From positions 1 through 64,000 of the forward strand of contig JAWLHA010000003.1 of NCBI GenBank assembly GCA_041690535.1: DNA of 64,000 nucleotides, written 5' to 3'. The DNA comes from JAWLHA01 sp041690535. Its GTDB lineage: Bacteria; Pseudomonadota; Gammaproteobacteria; Thiohalomonadales; Thiohalomonadaceae. The translations under genes were made by a program, and so were the position numbers. This document shows, one piece after another, positions 1 to 9,535 of the stretch. The notes beneath the pieces are model-generated. The model searched no databases. It was not told the origin of the DNA and saw nothing but the letters and a program-made list of their open reading frames with translations. Within the stretch, counting starts at the first letter, position 1; each line of letters begins with the position of its first letter.

Positions 1-1228
1 CTGGCCCCCCGGGGGGCGGCGCCGCGGGGGGGGGGGGCCCCACGGCCGCGCCGTCGTGGATGGCATCCTCGGGATAGGTGATCACCACCTCTCCCGGGGT
101 GAGGCCTTCGAGGATCTGCGCCGCGAGCCCCCCCTGTCGTCCCACCTTCACCGGACGCTTGCGGGCCACGCCGCCCTCCACCACGAACACCATCCACTCC
201 CTCGCGTCGCGGAACAGGGCGCTGGCGGGGACCTTCACCACCTCATCCTCCTCCCACAGGACGAAACTGGCCTCCACCCGATAGGCGTCCCCGAGCGACG
301 CCCACTGGGAGGGGGGGGAGGTGAAGTCGGCCACCACCAGGACCCGCTGCTCTTCCACCCCCAGGGCGGAGATCTTGGTGAAACCGGAGGGCTGGACGGT
401 GCGCACCCGCCCGGTCAGCGTCTCGCCACCCCAGCGTTCGAAGCGCACCAGCATGCCGGGGCGAATCTGCACCGCGTCCGAGGAGAGCACATCCACCACC
501 ACTTCGAGCTCACCGGGGTTGCCGACACTCAGCAGCAGCGCCCCGGGGGCGACCACGTGGGCGCTCTTGTGGGGGATCTCCAGCACCTGCCCCTCCACGG
601 GGGCGACCACGGGAACCGCCTCCAGTGGCCGCTCCCGCTCTCCGGCAGAGTAGGCCAGCACTGCCCGCACCGAGCGCAATTCCTCGCGGGCGGCCTCGGC
701 CGAAAAACGGGCGGCGCGCAGGCCGGCCTCCGCCTGCAGGGCAGTGGCTTGAGCCTGGTCGAGGGCACTTTCGGAGATGTCCCGGCGCTGGAAAAGGGCT
801 TGGGCGCGCTGCAGCTCCTGGGCGGCGAGCTCCTGGGTGGCCTGGGCCGCTCTCAGCCGTGCCTGCTCCGCCTCCAGCACCGCCTGGGCCTGGGCGACGC
901 GGGCCTCCGCCTGGGCGCGGGTGCGGGCATCCAAGAGGGTCGAGGGGGTAGGCTGAAGCTCCAGAAGCACCTGCCCCGCCCGCACCGGATCGCCCACCTC
1001 CAGGCTGATGCGGGGGGCGTAAGCCGCCACCGGGGCGGTGAGCTCGAAGCGATGCCGCACCCGGGTCACCCCCTCCTGCTCCACCGTCACGGTCAGGGGA
1101 CCGCGCTCCACCGCGGCCATGGAGACCGGCAGCGGCTGGGGCCGGAAGCTGAGAAACAGCAGCAGCCCAATCAATGCGGCGAGGGTGAGCAACCAAATCT
1201 TTTTCCTTGCGGACACCTTTTCAGTCAC
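1..1228 (-). CDS. HlyD/RND-type periplasmic adaptor subunit (3' end cut by window edge)
   Basis: Read on the minus strand, a GTG at 1228 opens a frame of about 409 codons that has no stop before the window edge. It begins VTEKVSARKKIWLLTLAALI, one N-terminal membrane anchor. A barrel-sandwich/lipoyl-like half follows (PVAAYAPRISLEVGDPVRAG), then an Ala/Glu/Gln-rich coiled-coil hairpin and a C-terminal part reading EGLTPGEVVITYPEDA. This is the architecture of membrane-fusion proteins that link an inner-membrane ABC exporter to the outer membrane. The GTG overlaps the permease stop by 4 bp (GTGA), so the genes are translationally coupled. The last 20 or so residues are Pro/Arg/Gly-rich and come from a low-complexity edge, so they are unreliable. 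The transported substrate cannot be told. Confidence 0.85.
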   Translation of the reverse strand, partial: MTEKVSARKKIWLLTLAALIGLLLFLSFRPQPLPVSMAAVERGPLTVTVEQEGVTRVRHRFELTAPVAAYAPRISLEVGDPVRAGQVLLELQPTPSTLLDARTRAQAEARVAQAQAVLEAEQARLRAAQATQELAAQELQRAQALFQRRDISESALDQAQATALQAEAGLRAARFSAEAAREELRSVRAVLAYSAGERERPLEAVPVVAPVEGQVLEIPHKSAHVVAPGALLLSVGNPGELEVVVDVLSSDAVQIRPGMLVRFERWGGETLTGRVRTVQPSGFTKISALGVEEQRVLVVADFTSPPSQWASLGDAYRVEASFVLWEEDEVVKVPASALFRDAREWMVFVVEGGVARKRPVKVGRQGGLAAQILEGLTPGEVVITYPEDAIHDGAAVGPPPPAAPPPGGP

Positions 1229-3590
1229 TCCCGGGTCTTGAGCACGGCGACCAGATCGAGGTGGTAGAGGCGCCGACGCATGAACAAGGCGGAGATCACC
1301 GCCGCCGCCAGCACCACGCTGGCGGAGAATCCGTAGGTGCTGAGCTCAATCACCAACGGGATCCGGTAGAGTTCCGAAGTGAAGTTCTCCGCGATGAGTT
1401 TGCAGAAGAACCACCCGATGAGAAAGCCCGGCGGGATGGCGGCAAGGGTCAGCACTGCAAGCTCCCCCAGGAGGATGTAGGAGATCTCGGCGCGGGTAAA
1501 CCCCAGCACGCGCAAGCTGGCCAGCTCTCGGCTGAGCTCGGAGAAGGTGATGCGGGCACTGTTGTAGACCACGCCGAAGGCGATGGAGCCGGCCAGCAGC
1601 GTGTTGATGAAGGCGAAGATGAGTAGCGTCTCCCCCATGGTCTCGAGGAAGGCGCGGATGGCCGCCTCGCGGATGGCGATCCCCGCCACCCGGGGGCGGG
1701 CCTCCAGCCGCTCGAACACCTCCTGGATCGCCTCGCTGTCCACGGCGAGAAAGGCCCCGGAGACCAGCGGACCCTCCTGCATCAAACGGTTGAGCGCCGC
1801 GATTTCCATGTAGGCCGAAAGGCCGATGAACTCCTTGACCAACCCCGCCACCTGCACCCGGCGTTCCGGTTGGGCCCCCTCCAGCACCTCCACCGTGACC
1901 CAGTCGCCGGGGCCAACGCCGAGGCGTTCCCCCAGGTGGTCGGTGAGCAGCAGCCCATCCGGGGGGAGGCTCAGCGGCTGCAGGTCGGCGCCCAGGGCGC
2001 GGTGCAGTTCCGCCCCGTTCTCAAGCCCCTGGATGGCGGTGCGGTAGGTGCGGTGGGCGGCCCGCAGCGTCACCGGCACCGAGCGGAACGGCTCCGCCAG
2101 ATGGACCCCCGGCAGGTGACCGAGCTCGAACAGTGCCTTACGCGCGACCGGCTCGGTGAAGGTCACGGTGAGGTCCTCCCGCTGGGAGAGGTTGAACTGC
2201 ACATTGATCATGTAGTCGATGGCATCCTCCTGGAAATTGCCCACCATGAGGATCGCCCCGGCCATGGCGATCCCCAGGATCGAGAGCAGTGCCTTGGCGG
2301 GGCGGCGTTCCAGGTGGCGGAGGATCATCCGGCTCGGCTGGTCGAAGAACCGCTGCAGCCCGATCCGCTCCGCGACTGTGGGGCGGTAGATGGCGGGGGG
2401 CTCGGGACGCATGGCCTCGGCGGGGGGCAGGGCGCTGGCCCGGCGCACCGCGCGCAGGGCACCGAACAGGGCGGCGACCGCCGCCACCGCGATGCCGGAG
2501 AGCACCACCGTGGGGGTGAGGACGTACTGGAGGTAGGGGAAGCGGTAGAAGTCGCTGTAGATCTGGCTCATGCCGTGGCCCGCCCAGGCGCCGAAGGCCA
2601 CCCCGGGGATGGCGCCCCCGATCACGAACAGCATGATGAGCCCGACGTAGTGCAGGCCGATGGCGCGGTTGCCGTACCCGAAGGCCTTGAGGATCGCCAC
2701 CTGATCGCGCTGCTGGTCCACGATGCGGCCGATGACCACGTTGAGCAGGAAGGCGGCCACCCCAAGAAAGATCACCGGCACGATCCCGGCGGTGGACTGC
2801 AGTCCCCGGATCTCCTCGGAGAGATACTTGTGGGACATCTGGTCTTCCCGGGTGATGGCCCCGGTGCCCCCATAGGGTTTCAGCAGGCGGTCGAGAGCCT
2901 CGATCACCGCCGGCGCGGAGGCCTGCGGGGCGAGGGTCAGGGTGGCACTGTTGAAGGCCTGTTCGGTGCCCCAGGCGGCGGCGAGGGGTTCCTCCCGCAT
3001 CCACACGATGGCGTAGCGGCTGTAGTCCGGAAAGAGGTCGCCAGGGCGGATCTGGTAGATGTACTCCGGGGAGAGACCGATCCCGACGATGGTGAGGCTC
3101 TTGCGCCGGCCGTTGATGACCGCCACCAGGGTATCGCCCGGCCCGAGGCGCTGGGCCTCGGCGAAGGGTTCACTGATCACCACTTCGTCGGCGGCCCGGG
3201 GCGTGGGCAGACGGCCGCTACGCAAGTAGAGCTGGTTGAGCGCGCCCCGCCCCTCGTCCGGCAGGGAGACGAACTGCCCGGTGACCGGATCGGTGAACCC
3301 CGGCACCTCCAGGATGGCACCCGCCACGGTGCGGGTCTGCACCTGTCGCACCCCGGGGATGGCGGCGATGCGCGCCTCCAGCGCCTTGGGGGCGCGCTTG
3401 AGCAGGGCGAACACCTCGGCGAAGCGGTTGTCCCGGTAGAAGGCCTCCTGGGTGAGGGTGAGCGAGTCGATGGTGCTGTAGGAGATGATCCAGGTGGCCA
3501 CCCCCCCGGCGATGACGAAGGCAATGGCCAGGGCCTGGCCCCGTAGCGACCAGAAGTCCCGCAGCAGCTTGCGGTTGAGGGCCGAGGCCC

Positions 3591-3597
<7 letters not shown>
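1225..3597 (-). CDS. ABC transporter permease, FtsX/MacB-like, two-repeat type
   Basis: A 790-residue inner-membrane protein. One TM segment lies near the N terminus (residues about 18-38) and is followed by a large extracytoplasmic MacB-PCD-like domain. A block of three TM segments (about 270-400) carries the FtsX domain. The second half repeats the layout: TM near 440, periplasmic domain, and three TM segments at 670-780. The double FtsX arrangement of about 800 residues resembles YbbP-type permeases. It sits between an ATPase (7-bp overlap upstream) and a HlyD adaptor (4-bp overlap downstream), so it is probably the membrane core of a three-part export system acting on lipids, lipoproteins or small hydrophobic molecules. 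The substrate is unknown. Confidence 0.88.
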
Positions 3598-4328
<731 letters not shown>

Positions 4329-4335
4329 GTGGCGC

Positions 4336-4641
4336 TCAGCTCTCCGAGAGCTTCTGCTGCACGCTCTCCACCTTCTGATCGAGGGTCTGGTCCCGGTCCG
4401 TGCGGGTCCCCAGGGTCACGGTGGTGATGATCCGCGGCGCCCCCATGGCATGCACCCGTTCATGGCACCGCTTGAGGGCATTGAACACCGCCTCCCACTC
4501 CCCCTCCACATTGGTGCCGTTGGCATGCAGGGCGAACTTCAGCCCCGACTCGGCCAGCACCCGCTCACACTCGGCCACATACGCCGAGACCGATACCCCC
4601 ACCCCCATGGGCACCACGCAAAAATCCACCAGGACTTTCAT
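4336..4641 (-). CDS. MTH1187/YkoF-type thiamine-binding protein
   Basis: A 101-residue soluble protein beginning MKVLVDFCVVPMGVGVSVSA. It contains the family hallmark PMGVGVSVSAYVAECE and a central HANGTNVEGEW segment. Members of this small alpha/beta family form tetramers and bind thiamine or related pyrimidines; a transport or sensing role is assumed but unproven. It is the first gene of the minus-strand run, 7 bp ahead of the ABC ATPase. A link to the exporter is suggested by position only. The upstream DNA is a heptamer repeat array, with no clear promoter seen. Confidence 0.85.
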   Translation of the reverse strand: MKVLVDFCVVPMGVGVSVSAYVAECERVLAESGLKFALHANGTNVEGEWEAVFNALKRCHERVHAMGAPRIITTVTLGTRTDRDQTLDQKVESVQQKLSES

Positions 4642-4684
4642 TCATCTGCACTCTTGGGAATTGATTGGCAACAGTTTATGGTTA

Positions 4685-4799
4685 CTAGTCGCTAGTCGCT
4701 AGTCGCTAGTCGCTAGTCGCTGGTCGCTGGTCGCTGGTCGCTGGTCGCTGGTCGTTGGTCGTTGGTCGCTGGTCGTTGGTCGTTGGTCGTTGGTCGTAG
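4685..4799. repeat. Heptamer tandem array (TRGTCGY)n
   Basis: About sixteen 7-bp units run head to tail. TAGTCGC units come first and grade into TGGTCGC and then TGGTCGT units. The last form, read as GTTGGTC, is the reverse complement of the GACCAAC unit in the array at 32293-32380. The unit is not a multiple of three and the array is intergenic, between the MTH1187-type gene and ridA. The graded composition suggests growth by slippage or unequal exchange. Confidence 0.92.
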
Positions 4800-4804
4800 C
4801 AATC

Positions 4805-4833
4805 GTAGGGTGGATAAGCGCAGCGCATCCACC
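4805..4833. repeat. 29-bp REP-like palindrome
   Basis: This sequence has 7-bp inverted arms GGTGGAT (4809-4815) and ATCCACC (4827-4833) around a GC-rich core. The same 29 bases occur in reverse orientation at 30901-30929 inside element B. Exact conservation at two sites marks it as a dispersed repeat rather than a gene-specific terminator. Confidence 0.8.
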
Positions 4834-5165
4834 ATTCAACAACAGGCACGAGATTCTCGATTCCAGTTCGAGATTCGAGGGAATGAACTCGTTTCGCTCG
4901 TGAGTAGGTTGGCTTGCGGCGGGTGCGCCTGGCGCCGCTTTTTCTCGAATCACGCTCGACCCTCGTATCCGCTTTGTGGGTGGATGCGCTGCGGGTCTTC
5001 CCCTTGTCCTTCAAACACCGCCCTCGCCGACGTGCCGATCGCCCGGCGGCCCGCCCCTCGCAACTCGCCCCTCATATCTCGCCTGTTGCCCTCCCTTCCC
5101 GCTCTCCCTATCCTTGCCCGATCGGCGCGGTTCGGCGCCGCAACAGCGGACAACAGGAGCAAGGC
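4834..5165. other. Intergenic DNA before ridA
   Basis: No coding frame here looks real: the open frames are low-complexity and unlike the neighbours. A further partial match to the REP core (GTGGATGCGCTGCGG) lies near 4979-4994. The only clear signal is the ridA ribosome-binding site AGGAG at 5153-5157. In many gammaproteobacteria spoT lies directly upstream of ridA, but it is absent here. Confidence 0.5.
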
Positions 5166-5549
5166 ATGGCGAGAGAGATCATCCACACCGACAAGGCGCC
5201 CAAGGCCATCGGGACTTACTCCCAGGCGGTGAAGGTGGGGGATACCGTCTACCTGTCGGGGCAGATCCCGCTGGTCCCCGAGACCATGGAGATGGTGGAC
5301 GGCGACATGGCTGCCCAGATCCGGCGGGTGTTCGACAACCTGAGGGCGGTGGCGGAGGCCGCCGGCGGCACCCTCGCCGACGTGGCGAAGCTCAACATCT
5401 TCCTCACCGATTTGAGCCATTTTCCCCTGGTGAATGAGGTGATGGCCGAGTATTTCCAGCAGCCCTACCCGGCCCGGGCGGCCATCGGTGTGGCCGCGCT
5501 GCCCAAGGGGGCGGGGGTGGAGATGGATGCCGTGATGGTGCTGGGCTGA
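5166..5549 (+). CDS. ridA: 2-iminobutanoate/2-iminopropanoate deaminase (RidA/YjgF family)
   Basis: A 127-residue protein of normal RidA length. RidA hydrolyses reactive enamine/imine intermediates released by PLP enzymes and so protects other PLP enzymes. The N-terminal signature APKAIGTYSQAV and the C-terminal YPARAAIGVAALPKGA block are present, with the conserved catalytic-pocket Arg in YPARAA. The ATG at 5166 is chosen because AGGAG lies 8 bp upstream and family homology starts there; the longer frame upstream crosses non-coding DNA. The recG start follows 20 bp after the stop, so the two are probably co-transcribed. Confidence 0.95.
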   Translation: MAREIIHTDKAPKAIGTYSQAVKVGDTVYLSGQIPLVPETMEMVDGDMAAQIRRVFDNLRAVAEAAGGTLADVAKLNIFLTDLSHFPLVNEVMAEYFQQPYPARAAIGVAALPKGAGVEMDAVMVLG

Positions 5550-5569
5550 GACAAAAAGGAGAGTCCCTG

Positions 5570-7696
5570 TTGAACGGAACGGTCGAGGCAGGACGCCGGA
5601 CCCCGGGGGCCACGGATGGGTTGGCCCGGTTGCCCGTGACGTCACTGAAGGGGGTGGGCCCGCGCATGGCCGAGCGGCTGGAGCGGCTCGGTATTCGCAC
5701 CGCCCAGGATCTGCTGTTTCACCTCCCCCTGCGCTATCAGGACCGCACCCGGGTGGTACCCATCGGCTGTCTGCGCCCGGGCGATCAGGCCGTAGTGGAG
5801 GGGGAGATCCTCCTCACCGAGGTGAAGATGGGACGTCGGCGCATGCTCCTGACCCGCCTCGCCGACGGCAGCGGCAGCCTCACCCTGCGCTTCTTTCACT
5901 TTACTGCCGCCCAGCAGCAGGCCCTCGCCCGCGGCACCCGCGTTCGCTGTTTTGGCGAGGTGCGCCGCGGCGGGGCGACCCTGGAGATGGTCCACCCGGA
6001 GTACCGCCTGGCCCCTGAGGGGGCGCCGGTGCCGGTGGAGGAGCACCTCACTCCGATCTACCCCGCCACCGAGGGGTTGCAGCAGATCTCCCTGCGCAAC
6101 CTCATCGGCCAGCTCCTCGAGCGGCTCGTGGCCGAGCCGCGCCTGCTTCGGGACTGGTTGGTTCCCGAGCTCTTTGCCGATCGGCCGCCCCTTGAGCTTG
6201 CCGAGGCCATCGAGCTGGTCCACCGGCCGCCCCCCGACGCCTCGGTGCAACTGCTGGAGGAGGGGCGCCACCCGGCCCAGCAGCGGCTTGCCTTTGAGGA
6301 GCTGCTGGCCCACCAGCTGAGCATGCGACGCCTGCGCGCCCTGCTCGATCACAAGCAGGCGCCCGTGCTGGACCCGCCTGGCAGCCTGGCGCGGGAGTTG
6401 CTGGGGAGCCTCCCCTTCGGGCTCACCGGGGCGCAGCAGCGGGTGGTCGCGGAGATCGCCGCCGACCTGCGCAAGAGCCACCCCATGCAGCGGTTGGTGC
6501 AGGGGGATGTGGGCTCGGGCAAGACCGTGGTCGCGGCGCTGGCGGCATTGCGCGCCGTGGAGGCCGGCTATCAGGCGGCGGTGATGGCCCCCACCGAGCT
6601 GTTGGCCGAGCAGCACTGCCACAGCTTCAGCCGCTGGTTGGAGCCGCTTGGGATCCGGGTGGCCTGGCTGGCCGGGAAGCTGAAGGGCAAGGGGCGGCGG
6701 GAGATGCTCGCGGCCCTGGCCGAGGGACAGGCGGCGGTGGCGGTGGGCACCCACGCCCTGTTCCAAGGGGAGGTGGGCTTCGCCCGGTTGGGGCTGGTGA
6801 TCATCGACGAGCAGCACCGTTTCGGCGTTCACCAGCGCCTTGCCTTGCGGGACAAGGGGGTGCAGGAGGGGCTCCATCCCCATCAACTGATCATGACCGC
6901 GACCCCCATTCCGCGCACCCTGGCCATGACCGCCTATGCCGATCTGGACGTCTCGGTGATCGACGAATTGCCCCCCGGGCGCACCCCGGTGGAGACCGTG
7001 GTGGTCCCGGACAGCCGCCGCGAGGCGGTGATCGAGCGGGTGCGCCTCGCCTGCCGGGACGGGCGGCAGGCCTATTGGGTCTGTACGCTCATCGAGGAGT
7101 CCGAGCTGCTGCAGTGCGAGGCGGCGGAAGCCACTGCGGCGCTGCTTGCGGAGCTCCTGGCGGAGCTGCGGGTCGCCCTGGTGCACGGCCGCATGAAGGG
7201 GGCCGAGAAGGAGCGGGTGATGGCCGCCTTCAAGGCGGGCGAAGTGGACCTGCTGGTGGCGACCACGGTCATCGAGGTGGGGGTGGATGTGCCCAACGCC
7301 AGTCTGATGATCATCGAGAACGCCGAACGACTCGGCCTTGCCCAGCTGCATCAGCTGCGGGGGCGGGTGGGGCGCGGCAGCGTGAAGAGCAGCTGCGTGC
7401 TCATGTATCACGGCCCCCTCTCCGAGCAGGCGCGGGCGCGGCTCGGGATCCTCCGGGAGAGCAACGATGGTTTCGTAGTGGCCCAACGGGACCTGGAGAT
7501 CCGTGGCCCGGGGGAGGTGCTCGGCACCCGCCAGACCGGGATCCTGCAGCTGCGGGTGGCGGATCTGCAGCGCGACCAGCCCCTGTTGCCCGCGGTGGGC
7601 CGGGCCGCCCGTGCCCTCATCGAGCGCGGCGACCCGGGGGTCGAGCCAATCATCCGCCGCTGGCTGGGCGATCGGGAGCGCTACGGCGATGTCTGA
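5570..7696 (+). CDS. recG: ATP-dependent DNA helicase RecG
   Basis: A 708-residue superfamily 2 helicase that reverses stalled forks and processes Holliday junctions. The N-terminal wedge/OB-fold covers roughly residues 10-160. Helicase motif I is GDVGSGKTVVAALAAL, motif II is DEQHRFGV, motif III is TATPIPRTL, and motifs V-VI include TTVIEVGVDVPN and QLRGRVGRG. The start is TTG at 5570, with an AGGAG-type site in AAAAAGGAGAG about 9 bp upstream; no ATG or GTG fits better. Element A copy 1 lies 19 bp after the stop. Confidence 0.97.
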   Translation: MNGTVEAGRRTPGATDGLARLPVTSLKGVGPRMAERLERLGIRTAQDLLFHLPLRYQDRTRVVPIGCLRPGDQAVVEGEILLTEVKMGRRRMLLTRLADGSGSLTLRFFHFTAAQQQALARGTRVRCFGEVRRGGATLEMVHPEYRLAPEGAPVPVEEHLTPIYPATEGLQQISLRNLIGQLLERLVAEPRLLRDWLVPELFADRPPLELAEAIELVHRPPPDASVQLLEEGRHPAQQRLAFEELLAHQLSMRRLRALLDHKQAPVLDPPGSLARELLGSLPFGLTGAQQRVVAEIAADLRKSHPMQRLVQGDVGSGKTVVAALAALRAVEAGYQAAVMAPTELLAEQHCHSFSRWLEPLGIRVAWLAGKLKGKGRREMLAALAEGQAAVAVGTHALFQGEVGFARLGLVIIDEQHRFGVHQRLALRDKGVQEGLHPHQLIMTATPIPRTLAMTAYADLDVSVIDELPPGRTPVETVVVPDSRREAVIERVRLACRDGRQAYWVCTLIEESELLQCEAAEATAALLAELLAELRVALVHGRMKGAEKERVMAAFKAGEVDLLVATTVIEVGVDVPNASLMIIENAERLGLAQLHQLRGRVGRGSVKSSCVLMYHGPLSEQARARLGILRESNDGFVVAQRDLEIRGPGEVLGTRQTGILQLRVADLQRDQPLLPAVGRAARALIERGDPGVEPIIRRWLGDRERYGDV

Positions 7697-7715
7697 CCCG
7701 GCGGCGAGCCGGGGG

Positions 7716-7790
7716 CAGGGTAGACGCATACTTACGTCGCGGCCGTGCTGTGAGCGCTGTAAGTCCTTGGGTAAGTATGCGTTTACCCTG
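7716..7790 (+). mobile_element. Element A copy 1, 75-bp short form
   Basis: Terminal repeats CAGGGTAGACGC and GCGTTTACCCTG bound a 75-bp copy. It equals the 166-bp form with the whole hairpin removed between two CTTG direct repeats, so only the outer arms remain. The flanks are G/C-rich (GAGCCGGGGG and GCCGGGCCGG) and give no convincing target duplication. It lies between recG and ubiC. Confidence 0.88.
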
Positions 7791-7832
7791 GCCGGGCCGG
7801 GTCAGAGGGGCGAGTCGCATCTGTACATCCGG

Positions 7833-7838
7833 TATAAT
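7833..7838 (+). promoter_or_regulatory. Possible -10 element for ubiC-ubiA
   Basis: A perfect TATAAT lies 37 bp upstream of the ubiC start, in otherwise GC-rich DNA. No good -35 hexamer is seen at the right spacing. Element A copy 1 ends 42 bp upstream, so an element-derived -35 is not involved. Confidence 0.45.
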
Positions 7839-7874
7839 CGGGCCATTCGCCGAAACCACGCCCCGAAACCTTTC

Positions 7875-8447
7875 ATGGCCGACTTGCCTCACGCCTTTGT
7901 TGCCCCCAGCCACTGGCGACCCCGTCACCGCATCCGGTGGGGCGAACTCCCGCCCCGGCTCCAGCCGTGGGTGCTCGATAGCGGCTCGCTCACCCGCAAA
8001 CTGAGGCAGGCCTGTGGGGAGCACTTCGGGGTGCATCTGCTGGCCGAGGCGCGGGAGCGGCCCCGGCCCGATGAGGCCAGCGCACTGGGCGTCTCCCCTC
8101 GTCAGCTGGCGTTCGTGAGGGAGGTGGTGCTGCGCTGTGCCGACGCCCCTTGGGTGTTCGCCCGGACGGTGGTGCCGCTGCAGACCCTGGCCGGTCCCAA
8201 TCGGCGCTTGCTTCACTTGGGAACCCGGCCGCTGGGGGAGCTCCTGTTTGCCGACCCGAAGCTCGACCGCGGCCCCATGGAGGTGACCGCCACGCGGCCC
8301 GGCCCTCTCCTCTCGGAGGTCTGGGATGGAGGCGGCACGGCGCTGTGGGGCCGCCGCTCCATCTTCCGTCTCCTTGGGCGACCGCTGCTGGTCAGCGAGT
8401 TCTTCCTCCCGGCGTTCGAGTCCTTTCTTGAGGTGCGTGCCCCATGA
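7875..8447 (+). CDS. ubiC: Chorismate pyruvate-lyase
   Basis: A 190-residue protein that converts chorismate to 4-hydroxybenzoate and pyruvate, the first committed step of ubiquinone synthesis. Family features include the N-terminal HWRPRHRIRW region, SGSLTRKL, the central REVVLRCADAPWVFARTVVP block and the C-terminal WGRRSIFRLLGRPLLVSEFF block. The ATG at 7875 gives normal family length; the longer frame upstream runs through recG and element A. The stop overlaps the next start (ATGA), so the product feeds the adjacent UbiA-like gene, at least by position. Confidence 0.93.
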   Translation: MADLPHAFVAPSHWRPRHRIRWGELPPRLQPWVLDSGSLTRKLRQACGEHFGVHLLAEARERPRPDEASALGVSPRQLAFVREVVLRCADAPWVFARTVVPLQTLAGPNRRLLHLGTRPLGELLFADPKLDRGPMEVTATRPGPLLSEVWDGGGTALWGRRSIFRLLGRPLLVSEFFLPAFESFLEVRAP

Positions 8448-9457
8448 GGCGCGCACCGGACCTTGGCCAAGCACTGAAGCGGGCGGCGAACGCCCTCTCG
8501 CCGCCCACCGGGGCACGGCTGCGGTCCGGGGGCTTTATCCTTGCGCGCAGGCCGTTGCGGACCCCGACGCTGGCGGGCGGCCAAGAGGCCTGGCGGCGCG
8601 CCTGGGACAACAGCCGTCCCTACCGCCAGTTGATGCGGCTCAGTCGGTTCGAAGACCTTGCCCTGCTGCTGCTGCCCGGGGCCTGGGGGTTGTGGTTCGC
8701 CGCGGACGGCCCGCCGGCGGCATCGGTCCTCGCGGCGTTTGTCGCCGCCGCCTTTTTCATGCGCTGTGCCGCCTGGACATTCAACGACCTGGCGGAGGGC
8801 AAGGTCCTGCTGTTCGCCCCCGAGTCGCTCGTGGCCCGGGGCGTCCTTGGCCCTCGCCAGGCGGCCTACGCCTCGGCGGCGTTGGTGCTGCTTGCGGCCC
8901 TCCCGGTGGCCCTGCTGCGATGGGAGGCGCTTCTTTGGGGCGCGCCGGCGTTGCTGGTGGCGGTCGCCTACCCGTGGGTCAAACTCCGCAGCTACCTGGC
9001 CCAGGGCCTGTTGGGCGCCGGGGTTGCCTGGGCCGTGCCGGTGGCCTTCGCGCTGCAGGGAAGCGCCATGGGCAAGACGGGGTGGCTGCTGTTCGTCGGA
9101 ACGCTGCTGTGGGCCACCGCCTGCCACCTCCTCTACGCTGTGCCGCGGAGCGCCTACGAGGCCAAAGTGGGCATCCGTTCCATGGCCCAGTTGTTTGGGA
9201 TGGCGAGTCGTCCAATGGCTCTGGTACTGCAGCTCCTTGCACTCGCCGCCTTGTGGTTGGTCGGGAGGCATGAGGAACTCGGCCCCTTTTTCGCCATCGG
9301 CCTGCTCACCGCGCTGGCGCTCCTGGGCCATCAACAGTTCATCTTGCGCGAGGGGCAGGGCGGGAGCTGGATCCGCGCTTACCGGGCGAACATCTGGCTG
9401 GGACTGGCGGTATTCTGCGGCATCGCCTTCCACTTTCTCTGCCTCGGCCCGAGATGA
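8444..9457 (+). CDS. UbiA-family prenyltransferase-like membrane protein lacking both Asp-rich motifs
   Basis: A 337-residue polytopic protein with about eight hydrophobic segments after an unusually long, basic N terminus of about 60 residues. It aligns by eye with 4-hydroxybenzoate polyprenyltransferase: RPYRQLMRLSRFEDLALLLLPGAWGLWFA at the N-terminal side, AYPWVKLRSYLAQGLLG in the middle, and YAVPRSAYEAKVGIRSMAQ where UbiA normally has YAMVDRDDDLKIGIKS. The first Mg-binding motif NDxxDxxxD is reduced to NDLAEGKVL and the second DxxxD is lost. Position after ubiC argues for a ubiquinone role, but canonical catalysis looks unlikely. It could be a diverged paralogue or a regulatory partner. 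Confidence 0.8.
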   Translation: MRRAPDLGQALKRAANALSPPTGARLRSGGFILARRPLRTPTLAGGQEAWRRAWDNSRPYRQLMRLSRFEDLALLLLPGAWGLWFAADGPPAASVLAAFVAAAFFMRCAAWTFNDLAEGKVLLFAPESLVARGVLGPRQAAYASAALVLLAALPVALLRWEALLWGAPALLVAVAYPWVKLRSYLAQGLLGAGVAWAVPVAFALQGSAMGKTGWLLFVGTLLWATACHLLYAVPRSAYEAKVGIRSMAQLFGMASRPMALVLQLLALAALWLVGRHEELGPFFAIGLLTALALLGHQQFILREGQGGSWIRAYRANIWLGLAVFCGIAFHFLCLGPR

Positions 9458-9500
9458 AAAACTGCGCAGGATAATTCAGTCACTTACATAAAAATGTGAA

Positions 9501-9528
9501 TTGATTCTAAAAACAGGGACGTTACAAT
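9501..9528 (+). promoter_or_regulatory. Candidate sigma-70 promoter of the msh operon
   Basis: TTGATT (9501-9506) and TACAAT (9523-9528) are separated by 16 bp in an AT-rich patch downstream of the UbiA-like gene. It is the best promoter-like sequence before mshI, yet the first msh codon is about 500 bp further on because elements B and A occupy the gap. Confidence 0.5.
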
Positions 9529-9535
9529 GCCGAGA

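Noticed and set aside
56..1267. 403-codon plus-strand frame across the HlyD region, rich in His/Gly/Leu
   Set aside because: It is antisense to a well-matched HlyD adaptor frame, has no recognisable motif and has a shadow-frame composition.
4685..4799. Possible CRISPR array
   Set aside because: Units are contiguous 7-mers with no spacers. The same applies to 32293-32380. No cas genes are present.
5642..7729. Long minus-strand frame opposite recG
   Set aside because: It is a GC-driven antisense shadow of recG with repetitive His/Gln/Leu composition.
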